From Pontibaca methylaminivorans (lineage in GTDB: Bacteria > Pseudomonadota > Alphaproteobacteria > Rhodobacterales > Rhodobacteraceae): 64,000 nt of DNA. The notes beneath the pieces are model-generated. The model made no database searches, was not told the DNA's origin, and worked only from the letters and a program-made list of their open reading frames with translations. A program made the translations under genes and the position numbers. The DNA is taken from NCBI RefSeq assembly GCF_900156525.1, contig NZ_FTPS01000001.1, positions 744,001 through 808,000 of the forward strand. Direction: 5' to 3'. Shown in pieces: positions 46,439 through 55,601 of this stretch (the first letter of the stretch is position 1; each line of letters opens with the position of its first letter).

Positions 46439-47638
46439 TCAGGCGGCCTCGAGTTCGAGCCCGGTCAGCGCGGCGGCGAATTCGGCCGGATCGAAAGGCG
46501 CAAGGTCGTCGATCTGTTCGCCCACGCCGATCGCATGGATCGGCAGGCCGAACCGGTCGGCCAGCGCCACCAGAACCCCGCCGCGCGCGGTGCCGTCGAG
46601 CTTGGTCATGACCAGCCCCGTCACATCGGAAATTTTCGCGAAGATCTCGACCTGGCTCAGCGCGTTCTGCCCGGTGGTGGCGTCGAGCACGAGCAGGGTG
46701 TTATGCGGCGCGGTTTCGTCCTTCTTGCGGATCACGCGGACGATCTTGGCCAGTTCCTCCATCAGATCCGCCCGGTTCTGGAGCCGCCCGGCCGTGTCGA
46801 TCATGAGAAGGTCGACGCCCTCGGCCTCGGCCCGCGTCATGGCATCGAAGGCAAGGCTGGCCGGATCCGACCCTTCCGGCGCGGTCAGCACCGGCACCCC
46901 GGCGCGCTCTCCCCAGACCTGAAGCTGTTCGACCGCCGCCGCGCGGAAGGTGTCGCCGGCCGCGATCATCACGCTCTTTCCGGCCGCGCGGAACTGGCTC
47001 GCGAGCTTGCCGATGGTGGTGGTCTTGCCCGATCCGTTCACCCCGACCACCAGCACCACCTGCGGGCGCCTGGGGTAAAGCGGCATGGGGCGGGCCACGG
47101 GTTCCATGATGCGGGTGATCTCGTCCGCGAGCAGCGTCTTGATCTCCTGCGCGGACAGCTTCCGTCCAAGCCGCCCCTCGGCCATGTTCGCGGTGACGCG
47201 CAGCGCCGTCTCGACCCCCATGTCGGCGCTGATCAGCAGCTCCTCGAGCTGTTCGAGCATGGCATCGTCGAGCGTGCGGCGCGCGACCTCGCCGGTGCCC
47301 CGGCGCAGCAGGCGGTCGAGCAGGCCCTTTCCGCCCGCCGGATCCGGTTGTTCCGGCGGAATCGGCAGCGGCTCGGGCGTGGGCTGCGGATCGGGCTGCG
47401 GCGGCACGCCGACCGGCTCGGGATCGGGTTTCGTATCGGGCGGCTGCGGAACCGGGGTCGGTTCGGGCGCCGGCACCGGATCGGGGGCCGGCTCGGGCGC
47501 CGGCGGGATTTCGGGCGGGATCCCGTTGGCGCCGTTGCCTTCATCCTCCCCGCCCTCGCCGACGATGGCGTCAAGGCCCTCCTCGAGGCGCGATGAGGAC
47601 TTGAACAGCCGGTCCTTCAGCTTGCGGAAAAAGGCCAT
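46439..47638 (-). CDS. ftsY: Signal recognition particle receptor FtsY
   Basis: GTPase receptor that docks SRP-bound ribosomes at the membrane. The 399-residue protein has a basic N-terminal membrane-targeting patch (MAFFRKLKDRLFKSSSRLEE), a Pro/Glu/Asp-rich linker (residues about 40-101), and the NG domain. G1 is VGVNGSGKTTT (199-208), then AAGDTFRAAAVEQLQ, LLMIDTAGRLQNR, MTKLDGTARGG. The linker takes the place of the acidic A domain and is unusually regular, alternating proline with acidic or small residues. Upstream is the formate-dehydrogenase-type subunit gene 44 bases away. Confidence 0.96.
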   Translation of the reverse strand: MAFFRKLKDRLFKSSSRLEEGLDAIVGEGGEDEGNGANGIPPEIPPAPEPAPDPVPAPEPTPVPQPPDTKPDPEPVGVPPQPDPQPTPEPLPIPPEQPDPAGGKGLLDRLLRRGTGEVARRTLDDAMLEQLEELLISADMGVETALRVTANMAEGRLGRKLSAQEIKTLLADEITRIMEPVARPMPLYPRRPQVVLVVGVNGSGKTTTIGKLASQFRAAGKSVMIAAGDTFRAAAVEQLQVWGERAGVPVLTAPEGSDPASLAFDAMTRAEAEGVDLLMIDTAGRLQNRADLMEELAKIVRVIRKKDETAPHNTLLVLDATTGQNALSQVEIFAKISDVTGLVMTKLDGTARGGVLVALADRFGLPIHAIGVGEQIDDLAPFDPAEFAAALTGLELEAA

Positions 47639-47682
47639 GTCGCTCCTTTTCGGCGCGCCGTGGCGCGCCGATGTTCCTGCGG

Positions 47683-49371
47683 TCAGACTTCGTCGGGGAA
47701 GTACTTCATGACCAGCTTGATCGGGTTCGGCGCCGCCTGTCCGAGCCCGCAGATGCTGGCATCAATCATCACCTTGCCCAGATCGTCGAGCAGGTCCCTG
47801 TCCCACTTGTCGGCCTTCATCAGCTTCACCGACTTTTCGCAGCCGACCCGGCAGGGCGTGCACTGGCCGCAGCTTTCGTCCTCGAAGAACCGCAGCATGT
47901 TGAGCGCCGCATCACGCACGCTGTCCTTGTCGGACAGCACCACGATCGCCGCCGAGCCGATGAAGGTGCCGTATTCCTGCAGCACGTCGAAATCCATCGG
48001 CACGTCGCCAAGCGACGCGGGCAGGAGCCCGGCCGAGGGGCCGCCCGGCTGGAACGCCTTGAATTCGTGCCCGTCGAGCATGCCGCCGGCAGCCTCGATG
48101 ATGTCGTGCATGGTGCTGCCGGCGGGCAGGACATGGACACCCGGATTCTTCACCCGGCCCGAAACCGAGAAGCTGCGCAGCCCCTTGCGGCCGTTCTTCT
48201 CGATCGAGTTCAGGATCTCCGGGCCCTCGCGGCAGATGCGCGTGACCCAGTGCAGCGTCTCGACGTTATGCGCAAGCGTCGGGCGGCCGAAGATGCCGAC
48301 CTGCGCCACATAGGGCGGGCGGTTGCGGGGATAGCCGCGCTTGCCCTCGATGCTTTCGATCATCGCGCTTTCCTCGCCGCAGATATAGGCGCCCGCGCCG
48401 CGGCGCAGGTCGATATATCCGGGCTCGACGATGCCGGCTTCCTCAAGCTTCCTGATCTCGACCTCGAGCAGCTGGATCACCGCCGGATATTCGTCGCGCA
48501 TGTAGATGAAGCAGGTCTCGGCCTCCATCGCCCAGGAGGCGATGAGCGCGCCTTCGAGGAAATAATGCGGCTCGCGTTCAAGGTAATAGCGGTCCTTGAT
48601 GGTGCCGGGTTCGCCCTCGTCCCCGTTCACGGCCACGTAGCGCGGCCCGGGTTCGGCCCGCACAAAGCCCCATTTCCGCCCCGACGGGAAGCCCGCGCCG
48701 CCAAGCCCGCGCAATCCGGCCTCGAGCAGCGTTTCCTGCACCTGTTCCCAGTTGCCCTCCCGGCGCAGCCGTTCGAGTGCCTCATAGCCGCCCCTGGAGC
48801 GGTAGGTCTCGAAGGTTTCGTAATCGGGAACATGGGCGTGGATGTCGCCGGCCTTGATGGCCGCCTGCACCTTTTCAACGGTGGCATGGTCGATGTGATT
48901 CTTGCCGAGTTCGAGCGTCGGCGCCACGTCGCAGCGGCCCATGCAGGGCGCGCGCAGCACGCGGACCTCGCTCGGGTCCATGTCGCGTTCGAGCGCGGCC
49001 TGAAGTTCGGCCGACCCGGCCATTTCACAGGCGAGCGAATCGCAGACCCGGATGGTCAGCGCCGGCGGCGGCGTCTCGTCTTCCTTCACCGGATCGAAAT
49101 GGGCATAGAAGCTTGCGACTTCCCAGACCTCGATCATGGGCACGTTCATCTCGTCGGCGAGGGCGCGCATGTGGGCGGCAGAAAGATGGCCGTACTTGTC
49201 CTGAATGAGATGCAGGTATTCGATCATGTAATCGCGACGCCGGCTCCGGTCGCCAAGCAGTGCACGGACCTCTTCGAGCGCCTCCGGATCAAGCTGCCGC
49301 CCCTTGGGCGTTCCGCGCCCCTTGCCGCGAGCCGATTTCCATACGCCCGGTTCTTTCGTTTCTGCACTCAT
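47683..49371 (-). CDS. NuoE-NuoF fusion, NAD-dependent formate dehydrogenase beta-type subunit
   Basis: A 562-residue fusion of a NuoE-like thioredoxin-fold [2Fe-2S] domain (Cys110, Cys115, Cys143, Cys147) and a NuoF-like FMN/NAD domain (RGLGGAGFPSGRKWGF, VNGDEGEPGTIKDR) with a [4Fe-4S] site (Cys501, Cys504, Cys507, Cys541). This layout matches the beta subunit of tungsten or molybdenum formate dehydrogenases such as Methylobacterium Fdh1B, which pass electrons from formate to NAD. The expected catalytic alpha subunit and fdhD are not adjacent: ftsY lies downstream and a divergent gene upstream. The ATG at 49371 follows AGGAGG. A hydrogenase or other diaphorase role cannot be excluded. Confidence 0.87.
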   Translation of the reverse strand: MSAETKEPGVWKSARGKGRGTPKGRQLDPEALEEVRALLGDRSRRRDYMIEYLHLIQDKYGHLSAAHMRALADEMNVPMIEVWEVASFYAHFDPVKEDETPPPALTIRVCDSLACEMAGSAELQAALERDMDPSEVRVLRAPCMGRCDVAPTLELGKNHIDHATVEKVQAAIKAGDIHAHVPDYETFETYRSRGGYEALERLRREGNWEQVQETLLEAGLRGLGGAGFPSGRKWGFVRAEPGPRYVAVNGDEGEPGTIKDRYYLEREPHYFLEGALIASWAMEAETCFIYMRDEYPAVIQLLEVEIRKLEEAGIVEPGYIDLRRGAGAYICGEESAMIESIEGKRGYPRNRPPYVAQVGIFGRPTLAHNVETLHWVTRICREGPEILNSIEKNGRKGLRSFSVSGRVKNPGVHVLPAGSTMHDIIEAAGGMLDGHEFKAFQPGGPSAGLLPASLGDVPMDFDVLQEYGTFIGSAAIVVLSDKDSVRDAALNMLRFFEDESCGQCTPCRVGCEKSVKLMKADKWDRDLLDDLGKVMIDASICGLGQAAPNPIKLVMKYFPDEV

Positions 49372-49401
49372 CGCGGTGCCTCCTAATCCTCGTCGCCTTG
49401 G

Positions 49402-49430
49402 TCTATAGCTACATTTTCGCGCGGCGTCAG
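49402..49430 (-). promoter_or_regulatory. Candidate promoter for the NuoE-NuoF fusion gene
   Basis: On the minus strand CTGACG (49430-49425), 17 bases, TATAGA (49407-49402), 30 bases before the ATG. A reasonable sigma70-type match in an otherwise AT-poor divergent gap. Confidence 0.4.
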
Positions 49431-49560
49431 GGTGAAAAGGCGAAAACCCGCTTTGCCTCATACATCGCTGGCGCGCTGGCGCCTGTCTCGGATCTGTCGC
49501 GAGCGGCCCATGCTGTCAACAGGCTGGCGCAGCAGGTCCGATTCTGCCAGAGTTCCCTCC

Positions 49561-49977
49561 ATGTTCAAAGCAATTTGCCGCACCCTGCCGCTGCTTGCCC
49601 TGCTTGCCGTCCCGGCGGTGCCCCCGGCGGCCGCGCAGGAGGCCATGACCGGCGCGGGCTTCGACAGCTACACCCGCGGCAAGACGCTGTTCTATGGCCT
49701 CGCCGGCGAAATCTACGGGGCGGAGCGCTACCTCGAGGGGCAAAGGGTGGTCTGGTCCTTCCTCGACGGCCACTGCAAGGCGGGGCGCTGGTATGAACGG
49801 GGCCGGCAGATCTGCTTTGTCTATGACGACCAGCCCGAGCCGCAATGCTGGAGCTTCCGCCGCAGCGCCGGCGGGCTGAGCGCGCGTTACGAGAACGACG
49901 CCGCCGCCCCCGAACTTTACGAGGCCGAGAACACCGGGCGGGACATGGTCTGCACCGGCCCCGACGTGGGCGTCTGA
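49561..49977 (+). CDS. Small secreted protein of unknown function
   Basis: A 138-residue protein with a signal peptide (MFKAICRTLPLLALLAVPAV, probable cleavage after PAAA, near residue 25). The mature part has cysteines at GHCKAG, RQICFVY, EPQCWSF and MVCTGP, consistent with two disulfides in the periplasm, and a WSFLDGHCKAGRWYERG core. No family was firmly recognised. It is divergent from the formate-dehydrogenase-type gene and convergent with xseA. The start at 49561 is the ATG that gives a clean signal sequence. Confidence 0.72.
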   Translation: MFKAICRTLPLLALLAVPAVPPAAAQEAMTGAGFDSYTRGKTLFYGLAGEIYGAERYLEGQRVVWSFLDGHCKAGRWYERGRQICFVYDDQPEPQCWSFRRSAGGLSARYENDAAAPELYEAENTGRDMVCTGPDVGV

Positions 49978-50026
49978 CGCGATCCGCGCCGGTCACCGGC
50001 CCTGCGCCGTGCGCCCGCCATCGCCC

Positions 50027-51598
50027 TCAGAACAGCGAACCCTGATCGGGCGGCGGTTTCTTCGGCGCGGCCGCGGCCGCCGGGCCCGGATCCGGGGCCG
50101 GGGCCGGATCGGGCGCGACCTCGAGCCGGCCATCGGCGAACTGAAGCTCGAGCCGGCGCGCGCCTTTCGCCGCCGCCAGCGTGGTGACGGGCCGGCCCTC
50201 GCGCCGCACCACCGCGTAGCCGCGCCGCAGCGTCGCCTCGTAGCCGAGCGTGGCCAGAAGCCGCCCGTGGGACTCGATCCGGGCGTGCAGGCTGGCAAGC
50301 CGCGCCGCGCGGTCGCGGGCAAGGCGCAGCTCGATCACGGTCAGGCGCTCGCGCTGCCGGGCGATCCGCTCGGTAAGCGGGCGGGGCACCAGCCGCGCGG
50401 ACAACCGCCCCCATGCCTCGCGCTGCCGGCAAAGGCCGCGCCCGAGCGCCGGCGACAGGCGCCCGCCAAGATCGTCAAGCCGCGCGCGCCGATGCGCGAT
50501 CCGCCCCGCCAGAACTGCCGGGCGCAGGCTGCCGGAAAGCTCGAACAGGCGCAGGCGGCGACGCTCGACCGCGCGGATCAGCGCCCTTGGCAGGCGTTCG
50601 GACAGGATGTCGAGGCGCTGGCGCGGCCCGTCGAGCAGCGTCTCCCGCCGCGGCAGCCCGCGCGCGAGATCGCCAAGCCGCTGCCGGCGATGGCCCAGCG
50701 CATTGCGCAGGCAAAGACGGATCCGCGCCTCCTGCGCCTCGATCGCGGACAGCAGGTCGAGCCGCACAGGCACGGCAAGCTCTGCCGCCGCGCTCGGGGT
50801 CGGGGCGCGCCGGTCGGCCGCGTAGTCGATCAATGTCGTGTCGGTCTCGTGCCCGACGGCGGAGATCAGCGGGATCGCGCTTTCGGCGGCGGCGCGGACC
50901 ACGATTTCCTCGTTGAAGCCCCAGAGATCCTCGATCGAGCCGCCGCCGCGCGCGACGATGATCAGGTCGGGGCGCGGCAGCGCGCCGCCCGGGGTGAGCG
51001 CGTTGAAGCCGCGGATCGCCCGCGCGACCTCCGCGGCACAGGCAGCGCCCTGCACCGCCGCCGGCCAGACCAGAACCCGGCGCGGAAAACGGTCGCGCAG
51101 GCGGTGCAGGATGTCGCGGATCACCGCCCCCGAGGGCGAGGTCACGACCCCGATCACCCCGGGCAGGAACGGCAGCGGCCGCTTGCGGGCGGCATCGAAC
51201 AGCCCCTCGGCGGCCAGCGCCTGCCTGCGCTTTTCAAGCAGCGCCATCAGCGCCCCCTGCCCGGCCACCGCGACCTCGTCCACGTTCAGGTTGTATTTCG
51301 ACTGCCCGCCGAAGGCGGTGAGCCGCCCGGTCACCACCACTTCGAGCCCCTCTTCGGGTTCGACCGAAAGCGCGCCGACCTGCCCCCGCCAGGTGGTGCA
51401 GGCCAGCACGTTGCGCTCGTCCTTGACGTCGAAATAGAGATGGCCCGAGCGCGCCCGGAACACGCGCCCGACCTCTCCGCGCACGCGCACCCGGCCGAAT
51501 TCGCCCTCGAGCGTGCGCTTCACCGCACCGGAAATCTCGGAAACGGTGTATTCGGGGAGGTTCCGCCCCGGGGCGGGCTCGTCGATCAGGTCGGACAT
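50027..51598 (-). CDS. xseA: Exodeoxyribonuclease VII large subunit
   Basis: Large subunit of the single-strand exonuclease ExoVII, 523 residues. The N-terminal OB fold (EYTVSEISGAVKRTLEGEFG, VRGEVGRVFRARSGHLYF) binds DNA; the catalytic domain has FLPGVIGVVTSPSGAVIRDI, DLIIVARGGGSIEDLWGFNE and ISAVGHETDTTLIDYAADRR. A long Arg/Leu-rich coiled coil follows, ending in a Pro/Ala tail and QGSLF. The small subunit xseB is not adjacent. The ATG at 51598 follows AAGGTG; it is divergent from purD, whose start is 75 bases away. Confidence 0.94.
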   Translation of the reverse strand: MSDLIDEPAPGRNLPEYTVSEISGAVKRTLEGEFGRVRVRGEVGRVFRARSGHLYFDVKDERNVLACTTWRGQVGALSVEPEEGLEVVVTGRLTAFGGQSKYNLNVDEVAVAGQGALMALLEKRRQALAAEGLFDAARKRPLPFLPGVIGVVTSPSGAVIRDILHRLRDRFPRRVLVWPAAVQGAACAAEVARAIRGFNALTPGGALPRPDLIIVARGGGSIEDLWGFNEEIVVRAAAESAIPLISAVGHETDTTLIDYAADRRAPTPSAAAELAVPVRLDLLSAIEAQEARIRLCLRNALGHRRQRLGDLARGLPRRETLLDGPRQRLDILSERLPRALIRAVERRRLRLFELSGSLRPAVLAGRIAHRRARLDDLGGRLSPALGRGLCRQREAWGRLSARLVPRPLTERIARQRERLTVIELRLARDRAARLASLHARIESHGRLLATLGYEATLRRGYAVVRREGRPVTTLAAAKGARRLELQFADGRLEVAPDPAPAPDPGPAAAAAPKKPPPDQGSLF

Positions 51599-51673
51599 CA
51601 CGGCACCTTGTTTCGCCAATCCGCGCAGCCTAGAACGCCGCGAAGGCAAGGCCAAGCAGATCGGAGCGCCAGC

Positions 51674-52942
51674 ATGAACATCCTGATCCTCGGTGGCGGC
51701 GGGCGCGAGCATGCGCTGGCCTGGGCGGTGTTGCAGAACCCGAAATGCGACCGGCTGATCGTCGCCCCCGGCAACGCCGGCATCGCGCAGATCGCCACCT
51801 GCGCCGCGCTCGACATCGAGGATTGCGGCGCCGTGGCGACATTTGCCGAGGCAAACGCGGTCGACCTCGTGATCGTCGGGCCCGAAGCGCCGCTTGCCGC
51901 GGGGGTGGCCGACCGGCTGCGGGCCGCCGGGATACCGGTGCTCGGCCCGTCGGCAGCGGCGGCGCGGCTTGAATCCTCCAAGCGCTTCACCAAGGAAGTC
52001 TGCGATGCCTGCGGCGCGCCGACTGCGTCTTACGCCCATTTCACCGATGCCGATGCGGCCCGCGCCCATGTCCGTGCAAAAGGCGCCCCCATCGTGATCA
52101 AGGCCGATGGTCTTGCCGCCGGAAAGGGGGTGGTCGTCGCCACCACGTCGGCCGAGGCCGAGGCCGCGATCGATTCCATGTTCTCGGGCGATTTCGGCGC
52201 CGCCGGGGCCGAGGTGGTGATCGAGGAGTTCATGGAGGGCGAGGAAGCCTCGTTCTTCGTGCTCTGCGACGGGACGGACGTGCTGCCGATCGGTTCGGCG
52301 CAGGATCACAAGCGCGCCGGCGAGGGCGACACCGGCCCCAACACCGGCGGCATGGGCGCCTATTCCCCGGCGCCGGTCCTGACCCCCGACATCACCCGGC
52401 AGGTGATCGCCGAGATCGTCGAACCTGTCGTGGCCGAGATGGCGCGACGTGGCACGCCCTATCAGGGGGTGCTGTATGTCGGGCTGATGATCCAGGAGGG
52501 CCGCGCCCGGCTGGTCGAATTCAACGCCCGCTTCGGCGACCCGGAGGCGCAGGTTCTGATGATGCGGCTCGGCGCGCAGGCGCTCGACCTCATGCAGGCC
52601 GCGGCCGAGGGGCGGCTGGGCGCGATGCGGGTGAACTGGGCCGCCGACCACGCGCTGACGGTGGTGATGGCGGCGCGGGGCTATCCCGGCGCCTATGAAA
52701 AGGGCGGCGAGATCCGCGGGCTCGAACACCTGCCCGAGACCGCCGCCGAGATCTGCTTTCACGCCGGAACCCTGCGCCGCGACGGCCGCTTTGTCGCCAA
52801 CGGCGGGCGGGTGCTGAATTTCACCGCCCGCGGCGATACGCTGGCCGAGGCCAGGGCGCGCGCCTATGCCATGGCCGATGCCGTGGACTGGCCCGGGGGC
52901 TTTTATCGTCGCGATATCGGCTGGCGGGCCCTGTCGGAATGA
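51674..52942 (+). CDS. purD: Phosphoribosylamine-glycine ligase
   Basis: ATP-grasp enzyme of purine synthesis that joins glycine to phosphoribosylamine. The 422-residue protein starts NILILGGGGREHALAWAV, with the ATP-binding IVIKADGLAAGKGVVV, the signature RFGDPEAQVLMMRL, and AQDHKRAGEGDTGPNTGGMG. GGAG lies 8 bases before the ATG; the long frame upstream is a shadow of xseA. Its last 4 bases overlap the bestrophin start (ATGA). Confidence 0.96.
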   Translation: MNILILGGGGREHALAWAVLQNPKCDRLIVAPGNAGIAQIATCAALDIEDCGAVATFAEANAVDLVIVGPEAPLAAGVADRLRAAGIPVLGPSAAAARLESSKRFTKEVCDACGAPTASYAHFTDADAARAHVRAKGAPIVIKADGLAAGKGVVVATTSAEAEAAIDSMFSGDFGAAGAEVVIEEFMEGEEASFFVLCDGTDVLPIGSAQDHKRAGEGDTGPNTGGMGAYSPAPVLTPDITRQVIAEIVEPVVAEMARRGTPYQGVLYVGLMIQEGRARLVEFNARFGDPEAQVLMMRLGAQALDLMQAAAEGRLGAMRVNWAADHALTVVMAARGYPGAYEKGGEIRGLEHLPETAAEICFHAGTLRRDGRFVANGGRVLNFTARGDTLAEARARAYAMADAVDWPGGFYRRDIGWRALSE

Positions 52943-53850
52943 TCGTCGGGCGGCGCAAGAAAAGTTCGATCGAACTGCTGTTTTCGCTGCGCGGCTCGGT
53001 CGTCCCGCACATCCTGCCCTGGATCGCGGTGATGACGCTGGCCGCGGCGCTGGTCGTCCTGGTGGACACCACGCTGTTTACGCTGCCGCTGGCCAATGCC
53101 GGCGCCTTTGCCGTGTTCGGGATCGCGCTCTCGCTGTTCCTGGGCTTTCGCAACAACGCCGCCTATGAGCGCTGGTGGGAGGGTCGCAAGCTCTGGGGGC
53201 AACTGATTGCCGACAGCCGTGCACTCGCGCGCGAACTCGAACTGTTCCTGCCCGACGACCGCGAGACCCGCGACCAAATCATCCGCCTGATGCTGGCCTT
53301 CGTGCATCTGCATCGCGCCAACCTGCGCGAGATGCCCCCGGACGAAGCCGCCCGCACCTGGGCCGGCCCCGAACTGGGCGAGGCGCTGATCGCATCGCCC
53401 CAGCCCGCCTGCGCGGCGCTGAACCGGATCGCCGCCCTGCTGACGGAGGCCCGGAGCGCGGGGAAGCTGGACGGGTTCGGCGCCCGCGCCCTGGCCCGGC
53501 GGCTTGACGAGATCACCCGGGCGCAAGCCGGCTGCGAGCGGATCGCGACCACGCCCCTGCCCTTTGTCTATTCCCTGCTGATCTACCGGACTTCGGTGCT
53601 TTACTGCCTGCTGGTGCCCTTCGGGATGGTCGAGGTCGCCGGCTGGATGACGCCGCTCCTTGTCGCGGTGATCACCTATGTGTTCTTCGGCCTGGCCGAA
53701 GTGACCGAGGAGCTGGACCGGCCGTTCCTGGTGTCCGCGAACGGGCTGCCGCTCGACGCGCTGTGCCGGGTGATCGAGATCAGCATGAGCACGCATCTGG
53801 GACAGAAAGCGCCGCCACCGCTGCTGGCGGTCGATTCCTATCTGAGCTGA
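52939..53850 (+). CDS. Bestrophin-family anion channel protein
   Basis: A 303-residue bacterial bestrophin (formerly UPF0187/YneE), a pentameric ion channel. Helices lie at about 26-47, 52-70 and, in the second half, near 212-230 and 236-255. Conserved pieces are FRNNAAYERWWEGRKLWGQL, TPLPFVYSLLIYRTSVLYCLLVPFG and the post-pore TEELDRPF. Bacterial homologues conduct ions, cation-selective in the Klebsiella protein; selectivity here is unknown. Translationally coupled to purD, which is probably incidental. Confidence 0.9.
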   Translation: MIVGRRKKSSIELLFSLRGSVVPHILPWIAVMTLAAALVVLVDTTLFTLPLANAGAFAVFGIALSLFLGFRNNAAYERWWEGRKLWGQLIADSRALARELELFLPDDRETRDQIIRLMLAFVHLHRANLREMPPDEAARTWAGPELGEALIASPQPACAALNRIAALLTEARSAGKLDGFGARALARRLDEITRAQAGCERIATTPLPFVYSLLIYRTSVLYCLLVPFGMVEVAGWMTPLLVAVITYVFFGLAEVTEELDRPFLVSANGLPLDALCRVIEISMSTHLGQKAPPPLLAVDSYLS

Positions 53851-53878
53851 TTTGACCTGATCGGGATCGCCCGCCGGA

Positions 53879-54268
<390 letters not shown>

Positions 54269-54358
54269 TCACGCGCCGCCTTCCCTGCCCCTTCGCCCCG
54301 GGAACCGGCACCGGGGGCGAATGGTTCTGCCATGGATATGACTGAATGAGGTAGCGTC

Positions 54359-54565
54359 ATGGGAAAATTCAAGGTGGGCGATCACGTGACCTGGAATTCC
54401 GAGGCCGGTCACGTCAGCGGCCGGATCATCAAGGTCCATACGCAGGATTTCGACTATAAGGGACACACGCATCGCGCGTCGAAGGAGTCGCCGCAATACG
54501 AAATCAAAAGCGACAAGACCGACCATATCGCCGCGCACAAGGAAAGCGCCCTCAGCCACAAGTGA
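54359..54565 (+). CDS. DUF2945/HVA1-type TUDOR domain protein
   Basis: A 68-residue basic protein matching the DUF2945 (hypervirulence-associated TUDOR) family: FKVGDHVTWNSEAGHVSG, RIIKVHTQDFDYKGHTHRAS and ESPQYEIKSDKTDHIAAHK are its hallmark pieces. Small Tudor-like folds bind nucleic acid or protein tails; the bacterial function is not known. The stop overlaps the GTG start of the DUF488 gene, so both are co-translated. GAGG lies ahead of the ATG. Confidence 0.85.
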   Translation: MGKFKVGDHVTWNSEAGHVSGRIIKVHTQDFDYKGHTHRASKESPQYEIKSDKTDHIAAHKESALSHK

Positions 54566-55128
54566 CGCCGCAAGTGACCACGCAACCGACGCCGCCGCCG
54601 TTTTTCACCATCGGCCATTCGAACCGCCCGCTGTCGGAGTTTCTGTCCATGCTGACGGACGCCGGAGTGCGCAACGTGGCGGACGTGCGCCGCTTCCCGG
54701 CATCGCGGACTTTTCCGGCCTATAACGGCGAGGCCCTGCGCGCGGCGCTCGGAGCGGCGGGCATCGGCTATGCCCATTGTCCCGAGCTTGGCGGGCGGCG
54801 ATCCAAACAGGGGGCGGAGCGCGACCCGAGGAACGGCTGGTGGGAGAACACGAGCTTTCACAATTATGCCGATTACGCGCTCGGCGACGGGTTCCAGCGG
54901 GCGCTCGGGCAACTCATCAAGCGCGGACAAGCTGACGGGCCGCTCGCGCTCATGTGTTCCGAGGCGGTCTGGTGGCGCTGCCATCGGCGCATCATCAGCG
55001 ATTACCTGCTCGATCGCGGCTGCCGGGTCGTGCATCTCATGGGCGTTGGCCACCAGGAAGAGGCGCATCCGACCAGGGGGGCCCTATCCGCAAGCGACGG
55101 GCGGCTGATCTATCCGCCGCAGACGTAA
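54562..55128 (+). CDS. DUF488 family protein
   Basis: A 188-residue member of DUF488, an uncharacterised family with a Rossmann-like fold. Family signatures: FFTIGHSNRPLSEFLSML, VADVRRFPASRTFPAYN, YAHCPELGGRRS, and LMCSEAVWWRCHRRIISDYL with its Cys and Cys-His pair, thought to be an active or metal site. The GTG at 54562 overlaps the DUF2945 stop (GTGA); no other start fits. The coupling suggests a joint function, possibly nucleic-acid related, which remains inference. Confidence 0.85.
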   Translation: MTPQVTTQPTPPPFFTIGHSNRPLSEFLSMLTDAGVRNVADVRRFPASRTFPAYNGEALRAALGAAGIGYAHCPELGGRRSKQGAERDPRNGWWENTSFHNYADYALGDGFQRALGQLIKRGQADGPLALMCSEAVWWRCHRRIISDYLLDRGCRVVHLMGVGHQEEAHPTRGALSASDGRLIYPPQT

Positions 55129-55201
55129 AGCCACGGATCGGAAATCCACCGGACCGGCCCCACGACATGCAGATGCGGCCCCGGAGAGCCCCGCGCGCCG
55201 C

Positions 55202-55429
55202 CTATCTGTCGCCCGGGCCGGGCGGCGGAACGGCATTTGCGTCCGTATCGGGGTCGGGCAGCGGGCCCTCGTCATCCCTGAGGATCGAGCGTTTGGCCCG
55301 CGTGAAGCGACCGCGGTTATGCGGCAGGAACGCATAGATGCAGATCCCGACCGACAGGGCGATCAGCACGATCAGCCCGATCATCCTGGTCAGTCCGAAA
55401 GCCGTCTCCTGAACAACTGCGACGATCAT
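55202..55429 (-). CDS. Small single-helix membrane protein, CcoQ/FixQ-like
   Basis: A 75-residue protein with one membrane helix (about residues 14-34, RMIGLIVLIALSVGICIYAF) followed by LPHNRGRFTRAKRSILRDDE and a Pro/Asp tail. This helix, then basic stretch, then short acidic element resembles CcoQ, the small subunit of cbb3 oxidases, but no ccoN, ccoO or ccoP gene is near. GGGAG precedes the ATG. It starts back-to-back with glpD. A free-standing unknown membrane peptide is the alternative. Confidence 0.6.
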   Translation of the reverse strand: MIVAVVQETAFGLTRMIGLIVLIALSVGICIYAFLPHNRGRFTRAKRSILRDDEGPLPDPDTDANAVPPPGPGDR

Positions 55430-55601
55430 GTTCCGGTCTCCCTCTCTCGCTGTCTGTCCCGTTGCGCCGGTGATTTTCTCTCCGGGTTCCTGCTACATAG
55501 GTATGCCGGCAACGACGCGCGGCAAGCTCGGGCACGGTCGGGCGGCGGACGGGGACATGAAACGGACAGCGCAGGCAGAGCAGATGCAAAAGGGGCAGGC
55601 G

